NCBI RefSeq assembly: GCF_900129975.1
Contig: NZ_FSRG01000005.1
Coordinates: 620,001-684,000 of the forward strand
Source of the DNA: Halodesulfovibrio marinisediminis DSM 17456
GTDB lineage: Bacteria; Desulfobacterota; Desulfovibrionia; Desulfovibrionales; Desulfovibrionaceae
Reading direction: 5' to 3'
Length of the DNA: 64,000 nucleotides
A program made the translations under genes and the position numbers. This document shows, piece by piece, positions 1-8,366 of the stretch. The notes under the pieces were generated by a model that saw nothing but the letters and a program-made list of their open reading frames with translations, had not been told where the DNA came from and ran no database searches. Positions within the stretch are counted from its first letter, which is position 1, and every line of letters starts with the position of its first letter.

Positions 1-438
1 GTACCGGAGATGGATGTACGTTTTCTCTCTAAGGGACTGACTGCGCCAGTTGTTTTTGATGCGTACCCGAGAGAAGAATGGAACGGGGTGGTCGACTTTG
101 TTGCATGGAAAGCTGACCCCGCAACCAGAACATTCCCTGTTCGTCTCATTGTGCAAAATACTGATGGTCGTATCCGTCCGGGGATGATTGCCCGCGCAAG
201 CTTTGTGCGGCGTTCCCTTAACGATATTGTTTCTATCCCACTTTTTTCTGTTATTGATAAGGGTGGAGAACGTATCGCGTTTGTTGAGAAAAACGGGGTA
301 GCTGAAGCGCGTACCGTAAAGCTCGGTGTTATTGACGGCGACAGAGTACAGATTCTTGCCGGCTTGAATGTAGGTGAAAATCTCATTGTAGCAGGCCATC
401 GGGAAGTTGAAGACGGCGTGAAGGTGGACGTTCGATGA
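1..438 (+). CDS. RND efflux periplasmic adaptor (membrane fusion protein), C-terminal part
   Basis: The gene is cut by the window edge; the open frame runs from base 1 and only about 145 C-terminal residues are present. They match the beta-barrel and membrane-proximal end of HlyD/AcrA-type adaptors, which join an inner-membrane RND pump to an outer-membrane channel. Typical features are the segment ending IRPGMIARASFV, then a short domain ending GLNVGENLIVAG. Its stop overlaps the start of the pump gene by 4 bases (ATGA), so the two are translationally coupled. The ATG at base 10 is an internal methionine, not the start. Family assignment is firm; the exported substrate cannot be told. Confidence 0.85.
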   Translation, partial: VPEMDVRFLSKGLTAPVVFDAYPREEWNGVVDFVAWKADPATRTFPVRLIVQNTDGRIRPGMIARASFVRRSLNDIVSIPLFSVIDKGGERIAFVEKNGVAEARTVKLGVIDGDRVQILAGLNVGENLIVAGHREVEDGVKVDVR

Positions 439-3400
439 TACTTAATGAAGTAGCGTTGAAAAGGCAGTCCGTTGTATTTGTATTCTTATGGCTTGTAGTA
501 TTAGCTGGTTTAAGCAGTTACTTTTCACTGCCGCGTGAAGCTGAACCGGATATTACAATCCCATATATCTTCGTTAATACTACATACGACGGTGTTGCCC
601 CTGAAGATATTGAAAAGCTTGTCACTGTTCCTCTTGAACGAAAACTTAAAGGGCTCGCTGATGTTGAAGAGCTTAGATCAACATCCAAAGATGGTGAATC
701 CGCCATTGCTATTAAGTTTTTACCAAGTGTAGATATCGATGATGCATTGCAAAAAGTGCGTGATAAGGTTGATCAGGCTAAAGGGGATCTTCCAAGTGAT
801 CTAGAAGATGATCCTCTTGTTTCTGAAGCAAACTTCTCAGACCTGCCGACAATGCAGGTGGTTCTGTCGGGGCAGTTTAGTCTAAAGCGGCTTAAAGTGT
901 TTGCAGAAGATTTGGAGGACAAGCTTGAATCTGTTCAAGGTGTTCTTGATGCACGTCTTATCGGCGGCCTTGAACGTGAGATTCATGTAGAGTTCGACCT
1001 CGACCGTATCGCGGCATACAATGTGCCATTCAACGCATTGGTGAATTCGGTTGAAAAGGGCAACGTGAACATGCCGGGCGGTTCCATGGATATTGGTGAT
1101 GCCCGCTATCAAGTGCGAGTGCCGGAGGATTTTCAAAATCCTTCTGAAATTAATAATATTGTTGCGTTCGTGCGTGACGGTAAGCCTGTGTATCTTCGTG
1201 ATATTGCGTCAATTCGTGACCATTACAAAGATCCAGTTACCCGAAGCCGTATGAATGGGCAGAATGCTGTTACACTTCAAATTATTAAGCGAAGTGGTGC
1301 GAATATTGTTGCGGTAAACCAAGGCGTTACTGTTGCTCTTGAAGAAGCAAAGAAGTTTCTTCCTCCGACCCTGCAACTTGATGTTGTGGGTGACAGAGCA
1401 GATGACGTTCGCATGATGGTGTCTGACCTTGAGAACAACATTCTTACAGGTCTTGTTCTGGTACTTGGCGTTGTATTCTTTTTTATCGGTGGTCGATCAG
1501 CGTTTTTTGTTTCTATTGCGATCCCGCTTTCGATGCTCATTACCTTTGTACTACTGCGTATGTTGGGCATTACGCTTAACACGGTTGTGCTGTTTTCGCT
1601 TATTTTGGCCCTCGGTATGCTGGTAGATAACGGCATTGTTATTGTAGAGAATATATACAGGCACATGCAGGAAGGCAAAGGCCGTTTCGAAGCGGCAATG
1701 GATGGTACAAATGAGGTGGCATGGCCTGTTATTACCTCAACTCTGACAACGGTAGGCGCCTTTTTCCCGATGATATTCTGGCCGGGTGTTATGGGCGAGT
1801 TTATGTCCTACTTGCCTCGAACAGTTATTCTTGCTTTGTTTGGTTCTTTGTTTGTTGCGCTTGTGATTAACCCGGTCCTTTCTTCACGCTACCAGACTGC
1901 GACCCCGCCTAAGTTTGCAGATAGCGGCGAGGAAAACATTACCGGAGGACGTCGCATCTATTTAGCGATGTTGAATTGGTCTCTGGATCATCGCTGTGCT
2001 GTTCTCGCAATTTCTATTGTAATGTTCTTTGGTTCCATTTTTGCTTTTGGCATATATGGCAAGGGCGTTGAGTTCTTTCCTAAAGCTGAACCGAAACGAG
2101 CAAACGTAAATATCAAGGCTCCGGTGGGAACAAACCTTGATGCTACTGATCGTTTTATGCGTGTTGTTGAACGCGTTGGTGAAGAATATGGAGATGTTCG
2201 CTTTGTTATTGCGAATACCGGCTCAGGTTCCGGTGGGGCCTTTGGCGGTGGTGGCACTGGGACACATCTTGGTGCTGTAACACTGGACTTTAAACCGATT
2301 GCAGAGCGTGGTCTCCAATCATCTGACATTATTAACGAAGTACGTGACCGTCTCACCGCTATGATTACCGGTGCAGAAGTACGAGTTGAAGAAGAGAAAG
2401 GCGGCCCTCCAACCGGTTCTCCGATAAATCTTGAAGTCTACGGCAAGGATATGCATGAGCTTGGTGCTATTGTCGAAAATATTCGCGGCATCATACGAGA
2501 TATTCCGGGCCCTGTTGACGTAAAAGATGACTTTGTTTCCGGTAAGCCGGAAGTTCAGATTCGTGTTGATAAAGAGCGTGCTGCGTTGCTTGGCCTAGAT
2601 ACGTTTACAATTGCATACACTATTAAGGCTGCGATCAACGGTGTTAAGGTTGGCGTCTTCCGTGAAGGAAAAGACGAGTATGATATTCTGACAAAGCTTC
2701 CGCAAAACGAGCGTCAGTCTATTAAAGCTCTACGCCGAATTACTGTATCCGGTCCTGCTGGTGAGCCAATTCCGCTTACCTCTGTAGCATCTGTTAAGCT
2801 TGCATCCGGTCTTGGTGCAATTAACCACAAAGATCAGAAACGAGTAGTAACAGTTTCTGCAAATGTAGAAGGACGACTTGCGAACGATGTTATTCGTGAT
2901 CTTGATGCTCGTCTTAAAGAAATGAGTTGGCCTCGCGGATACTCGTACACCTTTACCGGTGAGCAGGAAGAACAGCGTAAGGCGCAGGCGTTTCTTTCTG
3001 AAGCATTTGTTGCAACTATCTTCCTGATCTTCCTTGTGCTGGTTGCGCAGTTTAACTCAATGGCAACACCATTTATTATTCTTACCTCAGTGTTATTGTC
3101 ACTTATCGGCGTATTCGGCGGGCTTCTTATTTGTGGAATGCCGTTCGGTGTCGTTATGACAGGTGTAGGGGTAATTTCATTGGCTGGTGTTGTTGTTAAC
3201 AACGCAATTGTGCTTATTGACTACTTTGAACAATTGCGGGCTAAGGGAATGAAAACACGTGAGGCCCTTATCAAAGCCGGCCTTACACGTTTCCGCCCTG
3301 TATTGCTTACAGCGATCACTACTATTCTTGGCTTGCTGCCGATGGCAGTGGGTATCAGTTTTGACTTCTTTACGTTTACGTTTATCACGAAGTCTGACTC

Positions 3401-3638
3401 TACAGAGTGGTGGAGTCCTATGGCTGTGGCTGTGATTTTTGGTCTTTTTGTTGCGACAATGCTTACACTGCTTGTTGTCCCAGTACTTTGCTCCCTTAAA
3501 GATGGTGCAAAAGCACGTTGGGGAAAATTGACCAAAAAGGATATACTGGAAGATGAAATTGAAGCAGTACTTAAAGAATCCATAGAGGAAAGTAAAAAAC
3601 ATAAAGGTGCAGAGGCCGCACCGGGTGATGCCGCTTAG
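435..3638 (+). CDS. RND-family efflux pump, inner-membrane transporter
   Basis: A 1067-residue AcrB/MdtB-size protein with the standard RND layout: one N-terminal membrane helix, a large periplasmic loop, a helix block around residues 335-540, a second large loop, and a final helix block from about 855. Proton-driven export through a tripartite complex with the preceding adaptor is the expected role. The TM4 proton-relay region reads GMLVDNGIVIVEN, so it has Asp-Asn where the classic AcrB group has Asp-Asp. A glycine-rich stretch near residues 595-610 in the second periplasmic loop is unusual. The C-terminal tail is charged (Glu/Lys/Ala). No outer-membrane channel gene follows; a strong terminator closes the unit. 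Confidence 0.93.
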   Translation: MILNEVALKRQSVVFVFLWLVVLAGLSSYFSLPREAEPDITIPYIFVNTTYDGVAPEDIEKLVTVPLERKLKGLADVEELRSTSKDGESAIAIKFLPSVDIDDALQKVRDKVDQAKGDLPSDLEDDPLVSEANFSDLPTMQVVLSGQFSLKRLKVFAEDLEDKLESVQGVLDARLIGGLEREIHVEFDLDRIAAYNVPFNALVNSVEKGNVNMPGGSMDIGDARYQVRVPEDFQNPSEINNIVAFVRDGKPVYLRDIASIRDHYKDPVTRSRMNGQNAVTLQIIKRSGANIVAVNQGVTVALEEAKKFLPPTLQLDVVGDRADDVRMMVSDLENNILTGLVLVLGVVFFFIGGRSAFFVSIAIPLSMLITFVLLRMLGITLNTVVLFSLILALGMLVDNGIVIVENIYRHMQEGKGRFEAAMDGTNEVAWPVITSTLTTVGAFFPMIFWPGVMGEFMSYLPRTVILALFGSLFVALVINPVLSSRYQTATPPKFADSGEENITGGRRIYLAMLNWSLDHRCAVLAISIVMFFGSIFAFGIYGKGVEFFPKAEPKRANVNIKAPVGTNLDATDRFMRVVERVGEEYGDVRFVIANTGSGSGGAFGGGGTGTHLGAVTLDFKPIAERGLQSSDIINEVRDRLTAMITGAEVRVEEEKGGPPTGSPINLEVYGKDMHELGAIVENIRGIIRDIPGPVDVKDDFVSGKPEVQIRVDKERAALLGLDTFTIAYTIKAAINGVKVGVFREGKDEYDILTKLPQNERQSIKALRRITVSGPAGEPIPLTSVASVKLASGLGAINHKDQKRVVTVSANVEGRLANDVIRDLDARLKEMSWPRGYSYTFTGEQEEQRKAQAFLSEAFVATIFLIFLVLVAQFNSMATPFIILTSVLLSLIGVFGGLLICGMPFGVVMTGVGVISLAGVVVNNAIVLIDYFEQLRAKGMKTREALIKAGLTRFRPVLLTAITTILGLLPMAVGISFDFFTFTFITKSDSTEWWSPMAVAVIFGLFVATMLTLLVVPVLCSLKDGAKARWGKLTKKDILEDEIEAVLKESIEESKKHKGAEAAPGDAA

Positions 3639-3663
3639 CCGCTACCTGTTATCCTGAATAGTG

Positions 3664-3700
3664 ACGCCCCTGACGGACTTTGTCTGTCAGGGGCGTTTTT
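3664..3700 (+). terminator. Rho-independent terminator after the RND operon
   Basis: An 11-bp perfect stem (ACGCCCCTGAC with GTCAGGGGCGT) closes a loop of about 11 bases and is followed by a T run. It lies 25 bases after the pump stop codon and faces the convergent aspA gene. Confidence 0.9.
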
Positions 3701-3728
3701 GTATGGCTTATTGAGAAAAAATTATGCG

Positions 3729-5117
3729 CTATGCAAGGTGGCATGTGCTGAACGCTTCGTAGACCTCTTCTTTGGTCATGATGCCCAGCCGGACCGCTGC
3801 TTCTGCAACTGGAATACGTTCTTTAAGAGAGAGCTTGGCGATGTCTGCAGCCTTTTCGTATCCGATAATCGGCACAAGGGCTGTGGCCATAACAGAACTT
3901 TGGTGAAGAAGTTCAGTGCAGCGTCCTTCATTCGCAGTGATACCATTGACGCACTTTGTAGCAAGGGCGTGCATTGCATTCACCAGCATGCGGACAGATT
4001 GGAGTACATTGAGAATAATAACCGGCTCCATAACATTGAGTTGGAGCTGACCGGCTTCAGCAGCCATTGTTACAGTAAGATCATGTCCGATGACCTGATA
4101 GGCAACCTGATTGACGACTTCTGGAATAACTGGATTTATTTTGCCCGGCATGATGGAAGAGCCTGCCTGTACTGCTGGCAGGCTGATTTCTCCAAAACCA
4201 GCGCAAGGACCACTGCTGAGCAGTCTGAGGTCATTGCATATCTTGGATAGCTTGACGCTGATGCGGCGAAGTGTGCCTGAGAAGGTGACAAATGCTCCCA
4301 TGTCGGAGGATGCTTCGATAAGGTTAGCGGCAGGAATTAGTTCATACCCCACAAGATCACTAAGGTGTCGAACAGCCTTATATGAAAAGTGCGGCGGTGT
4401 GTTGATACATGTACCAATTGCGGTACCACCAAGGTTGATTTCTTTGAGCAACTGGGACAGCTGTATGACACGTTCCACATCTTCTTCAATGGTTACTGCA
4501 TACGCTGCGAACTCAGATCCGAGAGTGATAGGTACTGCGTCCTGTAATTGGGTTCTGCCGACTTTAAGAATGGAGGTGAACTCTTCTGCGCGTTCTTTGA
4601 ATGCAGCACTAAGTTCCAGTTGCTGATCTGTAAGTTCTTTGCAGATACTTAAAACAGCAATTCGTGCACTTGTTGGGTATACATCGTTTGTAGACTGTGA
4701 GCAGTTAACATGATCATTAGGGTGCAGGTGTGTGTAGTCACCTTTTTGGAAACCCATTTTTTCCAAAGCAAGGTTTGCAATAACCTCGTTGGCGTTCATG
4801 TTTGTGGAGGTGCCAGCACCGCCTTGCATCATGTCGACGACGAATTGGTCGTGGTATTCACCGTCTATGATGTCGTCACAGGCTTCAATAATGGCATTGG
4901 CTTGGATATCTGTAAGAAGCTTACTTTCAAAGTTTGTGAGGGCACATGCTTTTTTTACACGCGCCAGTGATGTGACCAGTTCCGGAAAGTGGTGCAAGGG
5001 GATGCCGGTGATGGTGAAGTTCTGGAGGGCACGGGCTGTGTGTACTCCGTAGTACACATCCTTAGGGACTTGAAAATCGCCAAGAGAGTCATGTTCAATG
5101 CGGTATTGCTCGTTCAT
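3729..5117 (-). CDS. aspA: Aspartate ammonia-lyase (aspartase)
   Basis: This is a 462-residue member of the fumarase/aspartase superfamily that deaminates L-aspartate to fumarate and ammonia. The superfamily signature GSSIMPGKINP is at residues 319-329. The substrate-binding segments GGAGTSTNMNANE (about 99-111) and NDHVNCSQSTND (134-145) are intact, and length is normal for AspA. The ATG at 5117 is preceded by GGAG at good spacing. In sulfate reducers fumarate made this way can feed fumarate reductase or the C4 pool. It stands alone, convergent with the RND operon, with an inverted repeat about 130 bases upstream that may be an operator. Aspartase is preferred over fumarase from overall similarity. 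Confidence 0.9.
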   Translation of the reverse strand: MNEQYRIEHDSLGDFQVPKDVYYGVHTARALQNFTITGIPLHHFPELVTSLARVKKACALTNFESKLLTDIQANAIIEACDDIIDGEYHDQFVVDMMQGGAGTSTNMNANEVIANLALEKMGFQKGDYTHLHPNDHVNCSQSTNDVYPTSARIAVLSICKELTDQQLELSAAFKERAEEFTSILKVGRTQLQDAVPITLGSEFAAYAVTIEEDVERVIQLSQLLKEINLGGTAIGTCINTPPHFSYKAVRHLSDLVGYELIPAANLIEASSDMGAFVTFSGTLRRISVKLSKICNDLRLLSSGPCAGFGEISLPAVQAGSSIMPGKINPVIPEVVNQVAYQVIGHDLTVTMAAEAGQLQLNVMEPVIILNVLQSVRMLVNAMHALATKCVNGITANEGRCTELLHQSSVMATALVPIIGYEKAADIAKLSLKERIPVAEAAVRLGIMTKEEVYEAFSTCHLA

Positions 5118-5244
5118 GGGGACTCCGCAACGTAATGGCTGTTGATGAAAATGCTTTAGGCGGTGCTCTTGTTATTCCATTCATGAGCTTCACCATGCCC
5201 GAATAAGCGGGGCGCGATGAAGAGCATTTGAATAGTTGTGGGTG

Positions 5245-5273
5245 CCTAACGCACGTAAAATATTAACGTTAGG
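5245..5273. promoter_or_regulatory. Inverted repeat upstream of aspA, candidate operator
   Basis: CCTAACG (5245-5251) and CGTTAGG (5267-5273) form a perfect 7-bp inverted repeat. The arms are 22 bp apart centre to centre, about two helical turns, as expected for a dimeric regulator. A third half-site-like CCTAA follows near 5295. It lies between aspA and the endonuclease gene, so it would sit in the upstream region of aspA. No regulator can be named from sequence. Confidence 0.35.
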
Positions 5274-5337
5274 TGTAGTTAAACATGAAAACAACCTAAT
5301 CGCGAGTGTTATCTAATGGTGGGATTTTGAAGGGGGA

Positions 5338-6090
5338 CTATTTAGTCCTAGCCCAATCCCAGCTTGTTATGTTGCATTGGCTTTCTAGGGTGTCTTCCTG
5401 AGAATCTTCCATGGCGGAAAAGAAATTAATGCCGGTTAGTGCTTCGATAGTATTAATTGATACAGCAAATGAGCTTAATTTTTTCTTCGACCCTTTGTTG
5501 GGCAATAGGAAAGCGATAGCTTTGTTTTGTGATGGGACGTAGATTATTTTATAATACGCTTCCGGCACGAGAACATGGTTGCGCCCGATGTACTGATTTC
5601 CTGAAAGGACACCTGCGGTTACTACAATTATTGTGTCTTGTTCAGCCCACTTGCGGACTTGTGCTTCAAGTTTTTTCCATATGCCGCGGTTAAACTTTGG
5701 ACGTTGCGGGCTCATGTTCGACATGAGGAACGAATCACGCATTGCCTGTGTGCAAAAAGCCATATCGGCGGCAGGAGCAAGGTGGCCTCGGTCGAAACCT
5801 GATTTTTTGTAATCTTGCAGGGTGGCAGAGTGTGTAGGAATGGCGGGGTCAGGTCGGAATCTGTCTTTTCTTTGAACACGAGGGGTGCTGGCTTCTTCTT
5901 TAGTATATTCGTACATAACCCACGCTGCTTGTTCTGTTTCTTCATCGTACCCGAGAGAATAATATTCATGATGTACAATGTAGTCTGAGATGTTTTCTTT
6001 TGGAATAAGCTCTTTGTAGATCTCTGCTAGTAACGTGGAGGGAGTGATTGTAAGAAGAACAAGACATACAATTTGCAGAAGCTTTTTCAT
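5338..6090 (-). CDS. Secreted DNA/RNA non-specific endonuclease
   Basis: A 250-residue protein of the NucA/EndA beta-beta-alpha metal nuclease family, which cuts single- and double-stranded DNA and RNA with a divalent metal. The catalytic DRGH motif is at residues 100-103, and the metal-binding Asn lies in the segment MSNMSPQ (123-129) with the typical NRGIWKKLE downstream. Residues 1-22 form a signal peptide (Lys-Lys, hydrophobic core, Ala-Glu junction), so the enzyme should act outside the cytoplasm, where such enzymes scavenge nucleic acids or clear biofilm DNA. No adjacent immunity protein is visible, consistent with a secreted rather than an intracellular toxin. Confidence 0.88.
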   Translation of the reverse strand: MKKLLQIVCLVLLTITPSTLLAEIYKELIPKENISDYIVHHEYYSLGYDEETEQAAWVMYEYTKEEASTPRVQRKDRFRPDPAIPTHSATLQDYKKSGFDRGHLAPAADMAFCTQAMRDSFLMSNMSPQRPKFNRGIWKKLEAQVRKWAEQDTIIVVTAGVLSGNQYIGRNHVLVPEAYYKIIYVPSQNKAIAFLLPNKGSKKKLSSFAVSINTIEALTGINFFSAMEDSQEDTLESQCNITSWDWARTK

Positions 6091-6508
6091 TAATAATCCC
6101 TTCTATAAAAGCTGGAATACATATCAAGAAAAAACGCACGATACGAATGTATTGTGCGTTTTTTACGTTAGCCAACATTATAGAATGGATGAAATGTAAT
6201 AAAAGTACATATAGAGTCTGAATGGTCACTCGTACTATTTTATAGAGTATTAATTGAAAAAATCGTGTGGGTGCAGAGAAGGGTATGTGGATACGTTTTG
6301 AATGGCATAGAGAACCATAAAAAAGGAAAGAAATATCCAAATCAGGATATCTTGTAATGCAATGCTGAATGTCCGGAAATGGTAGAAGTGTAATGGGTAC
6401 TATACGTTTGGTGACATTTTTAAACATTTGTCATCGGCTTGGTGAGGATAGGCGGCAGCCTGGATGAAGCTGAGGGTGAGAAGTGTGTGCTACTCGAGCG
6501 ACAGGCAT
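6091..6508. other. Intergenic region upstream of the endonuclease gene
   Basis: About 420 AT-rich bases between the endonuclease start and the tRNA terminator. Apart from the hairpin at 6129-6164 I see no gene. The open frame on the minus strand here (to 6427) has low-complexity composition, no ribosome binding site and overlaps the endonuclease start, so I do not call it. Confidence 0.5.
6129..6164. terminator. Bidirectional terminator-like hairpin
   Basis: A-run, stem CGCACGATAC with GTATTGTGCG (one G-T pair), then a T-run, symmetrical on both strands. It lies just upstream of the endonuclease start, so on the minus strand it would stop transcription arriving from the tRNA side. Confidence 0.65.
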
Positions 6509-6540
6509 AAAAAAAAGGGTTGTATCTTTCGATACAACCC
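6509..6540 (-). terminator. Terminator of the tRNA-Ser gene
   Basis: On the minus strand a 10-bp perfect stem (GGGTTGTATC with GATACAACCC), a 4-base loop and an eight-T tract follow 12 bases after the tRNA 3' end. Confidence 0.9.
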
Positions 6541-6552
6541 ATAACAACACTG

Positions 6553-6646
6553 TGGCGATGAGGGAGAGATTCGAACTCTCGATACGCTTTTAAGGCGTAT
6601 ACTCCCTTAGCAGGGGAGCTCCTTCGGCCAGCTCGGACACCTCACC
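6553..6646 (-). tRNA. tRNA-Ser (anticodon GCT)
   Basis: Read on the minus strand it begins GGTGAGGTGTCCGAG and ends with an encoded CCA. The acceptor stem pairs GGTGAGG with CCTCATC (one G-T). The anticodon loop CTGCTAA gives GCT, which reads AGC/AGU serine codons. The long variable arm (TATACGCC...GGCG...) is the class II feature of tRNA-Ser, and the T-loop TTCGAAT is canonical. Length is 94 bases including CCA. It has its own promoter and terminator, so it is a single-gene unit. Confidence 0.97.
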
Positions 6647-6696
6647 GTTTGTTAGTGGTCTTAACGAAGTCATTCCTCCGTCGCGACGAAAGAGTG

Positions 6697-6724
6697 TTTA
6701 CAGAAAACGGGGGGTAACTGTCAA
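6697..6724 (-). promoter_or_regulatory. Sigma-70-type promoter of tRNA-Ser
   Basis: On the minus strand a perfect TTGACA (6724-6719), a 16-base spacer and TGTAAA (6702-6697). Transcription would start near 6690, about 45 bases before the mature tRNA 5' end, as is usual for tRNA precursors. Confidence 0.6.
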
Positions 6725-6788
6725 GCGCAATTTTAAAAATAATTTTAAATTATGCGGTGTCTTTTGCTACTTTCCGTGTAAAGCGTTG

Positions 6789-7967
6789 CTAGCTGCGGTA
6801 ATCTGCATTGATGGTAATATATTCATGGGTCAAATCGGATGCAAATAATTCTGCTTTACCATCGCCGTTTCCAAGAACAATGTCGATGAGAATGTCACGT
6901 TCTTCTAAATATGGCTTGAGCAGGGTGTCAAAATCAGCATCTGTAGGCTGACCATCTTTGAACAATTCAATGCCGCACATGGAAAGTTGTACATCGTTTG
7001 CTTCGAACTCAACACCACTCCGACCGATGGCAGCAACAATACGACCCCAGTTAGCATCTTTACCGTAGATGGCAGTCTTTACCAGTGGGGAGTGCCCGAC
7101 GGTTCGTGCAACTTGATCAGCCTCGGCATCGTTTTTAGCACCGGTAACTTTAATTTGCATGACCTTAGTGGCACCTTCGCCATCCTGAACCAGCTGGTAG
7201 GATAATTCACGCATAATGGCAGTTACAGCCTGCTGGAACTCTTGTTCATTAGCTTCGGTAATGCAAGCACCACTAGCGCTGTTAGCTAATGCCAATACAC
7301 AGTCATTTGTAGAAGTGTCGCCATCTACAGAAACGCAGTTGAATGAGCCGTCAACACCAGTTTTCACAATGCGTTTCCACATTGCTGCATCAATGTTAGC
7401 GTCGGTGATAACAGTGCCCAGCATGGTTGCCATGTTAGGACAAATCATGCCTGCACCTTTTGCCATACCGGCAATGACAATTGGCTTACCATCAACAGTA
7501 ATTGTTCGGCTGGCTGTTTTAGGGAAGGTGTCTGTGGTCATAATGGCTTTTGCAAAGTCATCGCCAGTATGTTTGCCCACAGCGTCAGCAAGAGCTGGTG
7601 CAGCAGCTTCCCATTTTTCCATATCGAACTGCAAACCGATAACACCGGTAGAAGCAGGAAGAATAGCGTCGGAAGTAAGCCCGAGTCGGGAAGAAACAAG
7701 TTCCAGCGTACGTTTGCAGTTAGCAAGACCTTCTTCGCCGGTACATGCGTTAGCGCTGCCTGCGTTGATCATAACAGCTTGAACTTGAGTAGAAGTTTCA
7801 ACAAGTTCTTTGGCAACCAGCACAGGAGCAGCCTGAAATTTATTTGTGGTGAATGTTCCTGCGGCAACGCAAGGTGTTTCACTTACGATAAGCGCAAGGT
7901 CGAGTCTGCCAGAATACTTTAAATTCCCTTCAATGGCAGCGTATTTGTATCCCTTAGGAGTATCCAC
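6789..7967 (-). CDS. argJ: Bifunctional ornithine acetyltransferase / N-acetylglutamate synthase ArgJ
   Basis: A 392-residue ArgJ. The enzyme transfers the acetyl group from N-acetylornithine to glutamate, recycling acetyl groups in arginine synthesis; some homologues also use acetyl-CoA. The proprotein cleaves itself before a conserved Thr that becomes the nucleophile. Here it is Thr181 in PNMATMLGTVITDA, splitting the chain into alpha (about 180) and beta (about 212) subunits. The upstream KGAGMI segment and the C-terminal GRSGVEFEAND region also fit. No other arg gene is near. Whether it is mono- or bifunctional cannot be read from the sequence. Confidence 0.95.
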   Translation of the reverse strand: MDTPKGYKYAAIEGNLKYSGRLDLALIVSETPCVAAGTFTTNKFQAAPVLVAKELVETSTQVQAVMINAGSANACTGEEGLANCKRTLELVSSRLGLTSDAILPASTGVIGLQFDMEKWEAAAPALADAVGKHTGDDFAKAIMTTDTFPKTASRTITVDGKPIVIAGMAKGAGMICPNMATMLGTVITDANIDAAMWKRIVKTGVDGSFNCVSVDGDTSTNDCVLALANSASGACITEANEQEFQQAVTAIMRELSYQLVQDGEGATKVMQIKVTGAKNDAEADQVARTVGHSPLVKTAIYGKDANWGRIVAAIGRSGVEFEANDVQLSMCGIELFKDGQPTDADFDTLLKPYLEERDILIDIVLGNGDGKAELFASDLTHEYITINADYRS

Positions 7968-8088
7968 AGCATTTCTCGTCTTTGTTAGTTGTTAAAACGT
8001 GGTTCCATTAGTCAATACGTCATAATTTGCGAGACTGCTCAGAATGTCAATGAGGAGTTGCAGTTAGTTTTAAGGTCTCTTCGGTCGG

Positions 8089-8122
8089 CCTGAGAACCTT
8101 TCTAAGTAGAAAGGTTTTCAGG
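8089..8122. repeat. Near-perfect 34-bp palindrome (hairpin) upstream of argJ
   Basis: The arms CCTGAGAACCTTTCTA and TAGAAAGGTTTTCAGG pair over 16 bp with one G-T and a 2-base centre. No T-run follows directly on either strand, so it is not a standard terminator. It resembles short palindromic intergenic repeats common in Desulfovibrio-type genomes. The rest of the argJ-secA interval (7968-8366) holds this element, the secA terminator and a second inverted repeat, with no gene. Confidence 0.6.
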
Positions 8123-8204
8123 AATCTCTAAAGACTTTTGCTTGCGAGGCTAGCTAGTGTTTATGTTCTCACGCGGCTTATGCCTCACTACCTTTCAATA
8201 AATA

Positions 8205-8237
8205 AAAAAGGGTGGAGTTAAAAACTCCACCCTTTTT
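8205..8237 (-). terminator. Terminator downstream of secA
   Basis: On the minus strand GGGTGGAGT pairs with ACTCCACCC and is followed by a T-run; A-runs on the other side make it symmetrical. It lies about 130 bases after the secA stop. Confidence 0.85.
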
Positions 8238-8267
8238 AAAACGTCATAAAGTCGTAATTGATGCTGG

Positions 8268-8329
8268 GGGCGTGCATTCTTCGCTATTCGGGTCAAGGGG
8301 CAGAGCCAATCCCCGTCGGAGACACGCCC
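8268..8329. repeat. Interspersed inverted-repeat element after secA
   Basis: Outer arms GGGCGTG (8268-8274) and CACGCCC (8323-8329) enclose an inner GGGG/CCCC pair around CAGAGCCAAT. The minus-strand reading TCCGACGGGGATTGGCTCTG resembles the GC-rich CCGGCGGGG...GGCTCTGCCCC repeats scattered through many proteobacterial genomes. It is richer in GC than its surroundings. Confidence 0.4.
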
Positions 8330-8366
8330 AAGGCAAAGAACCTTAAGCGCCGCAGGCATTCTTAGA

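Noticed and set aside
5966-6427. 153-codon open frame upstream of the endonuclease gene
   Set aside because: Overlaps the endonuclease start and a terminator hairpin, has no ribosome binding site and an odd composition.
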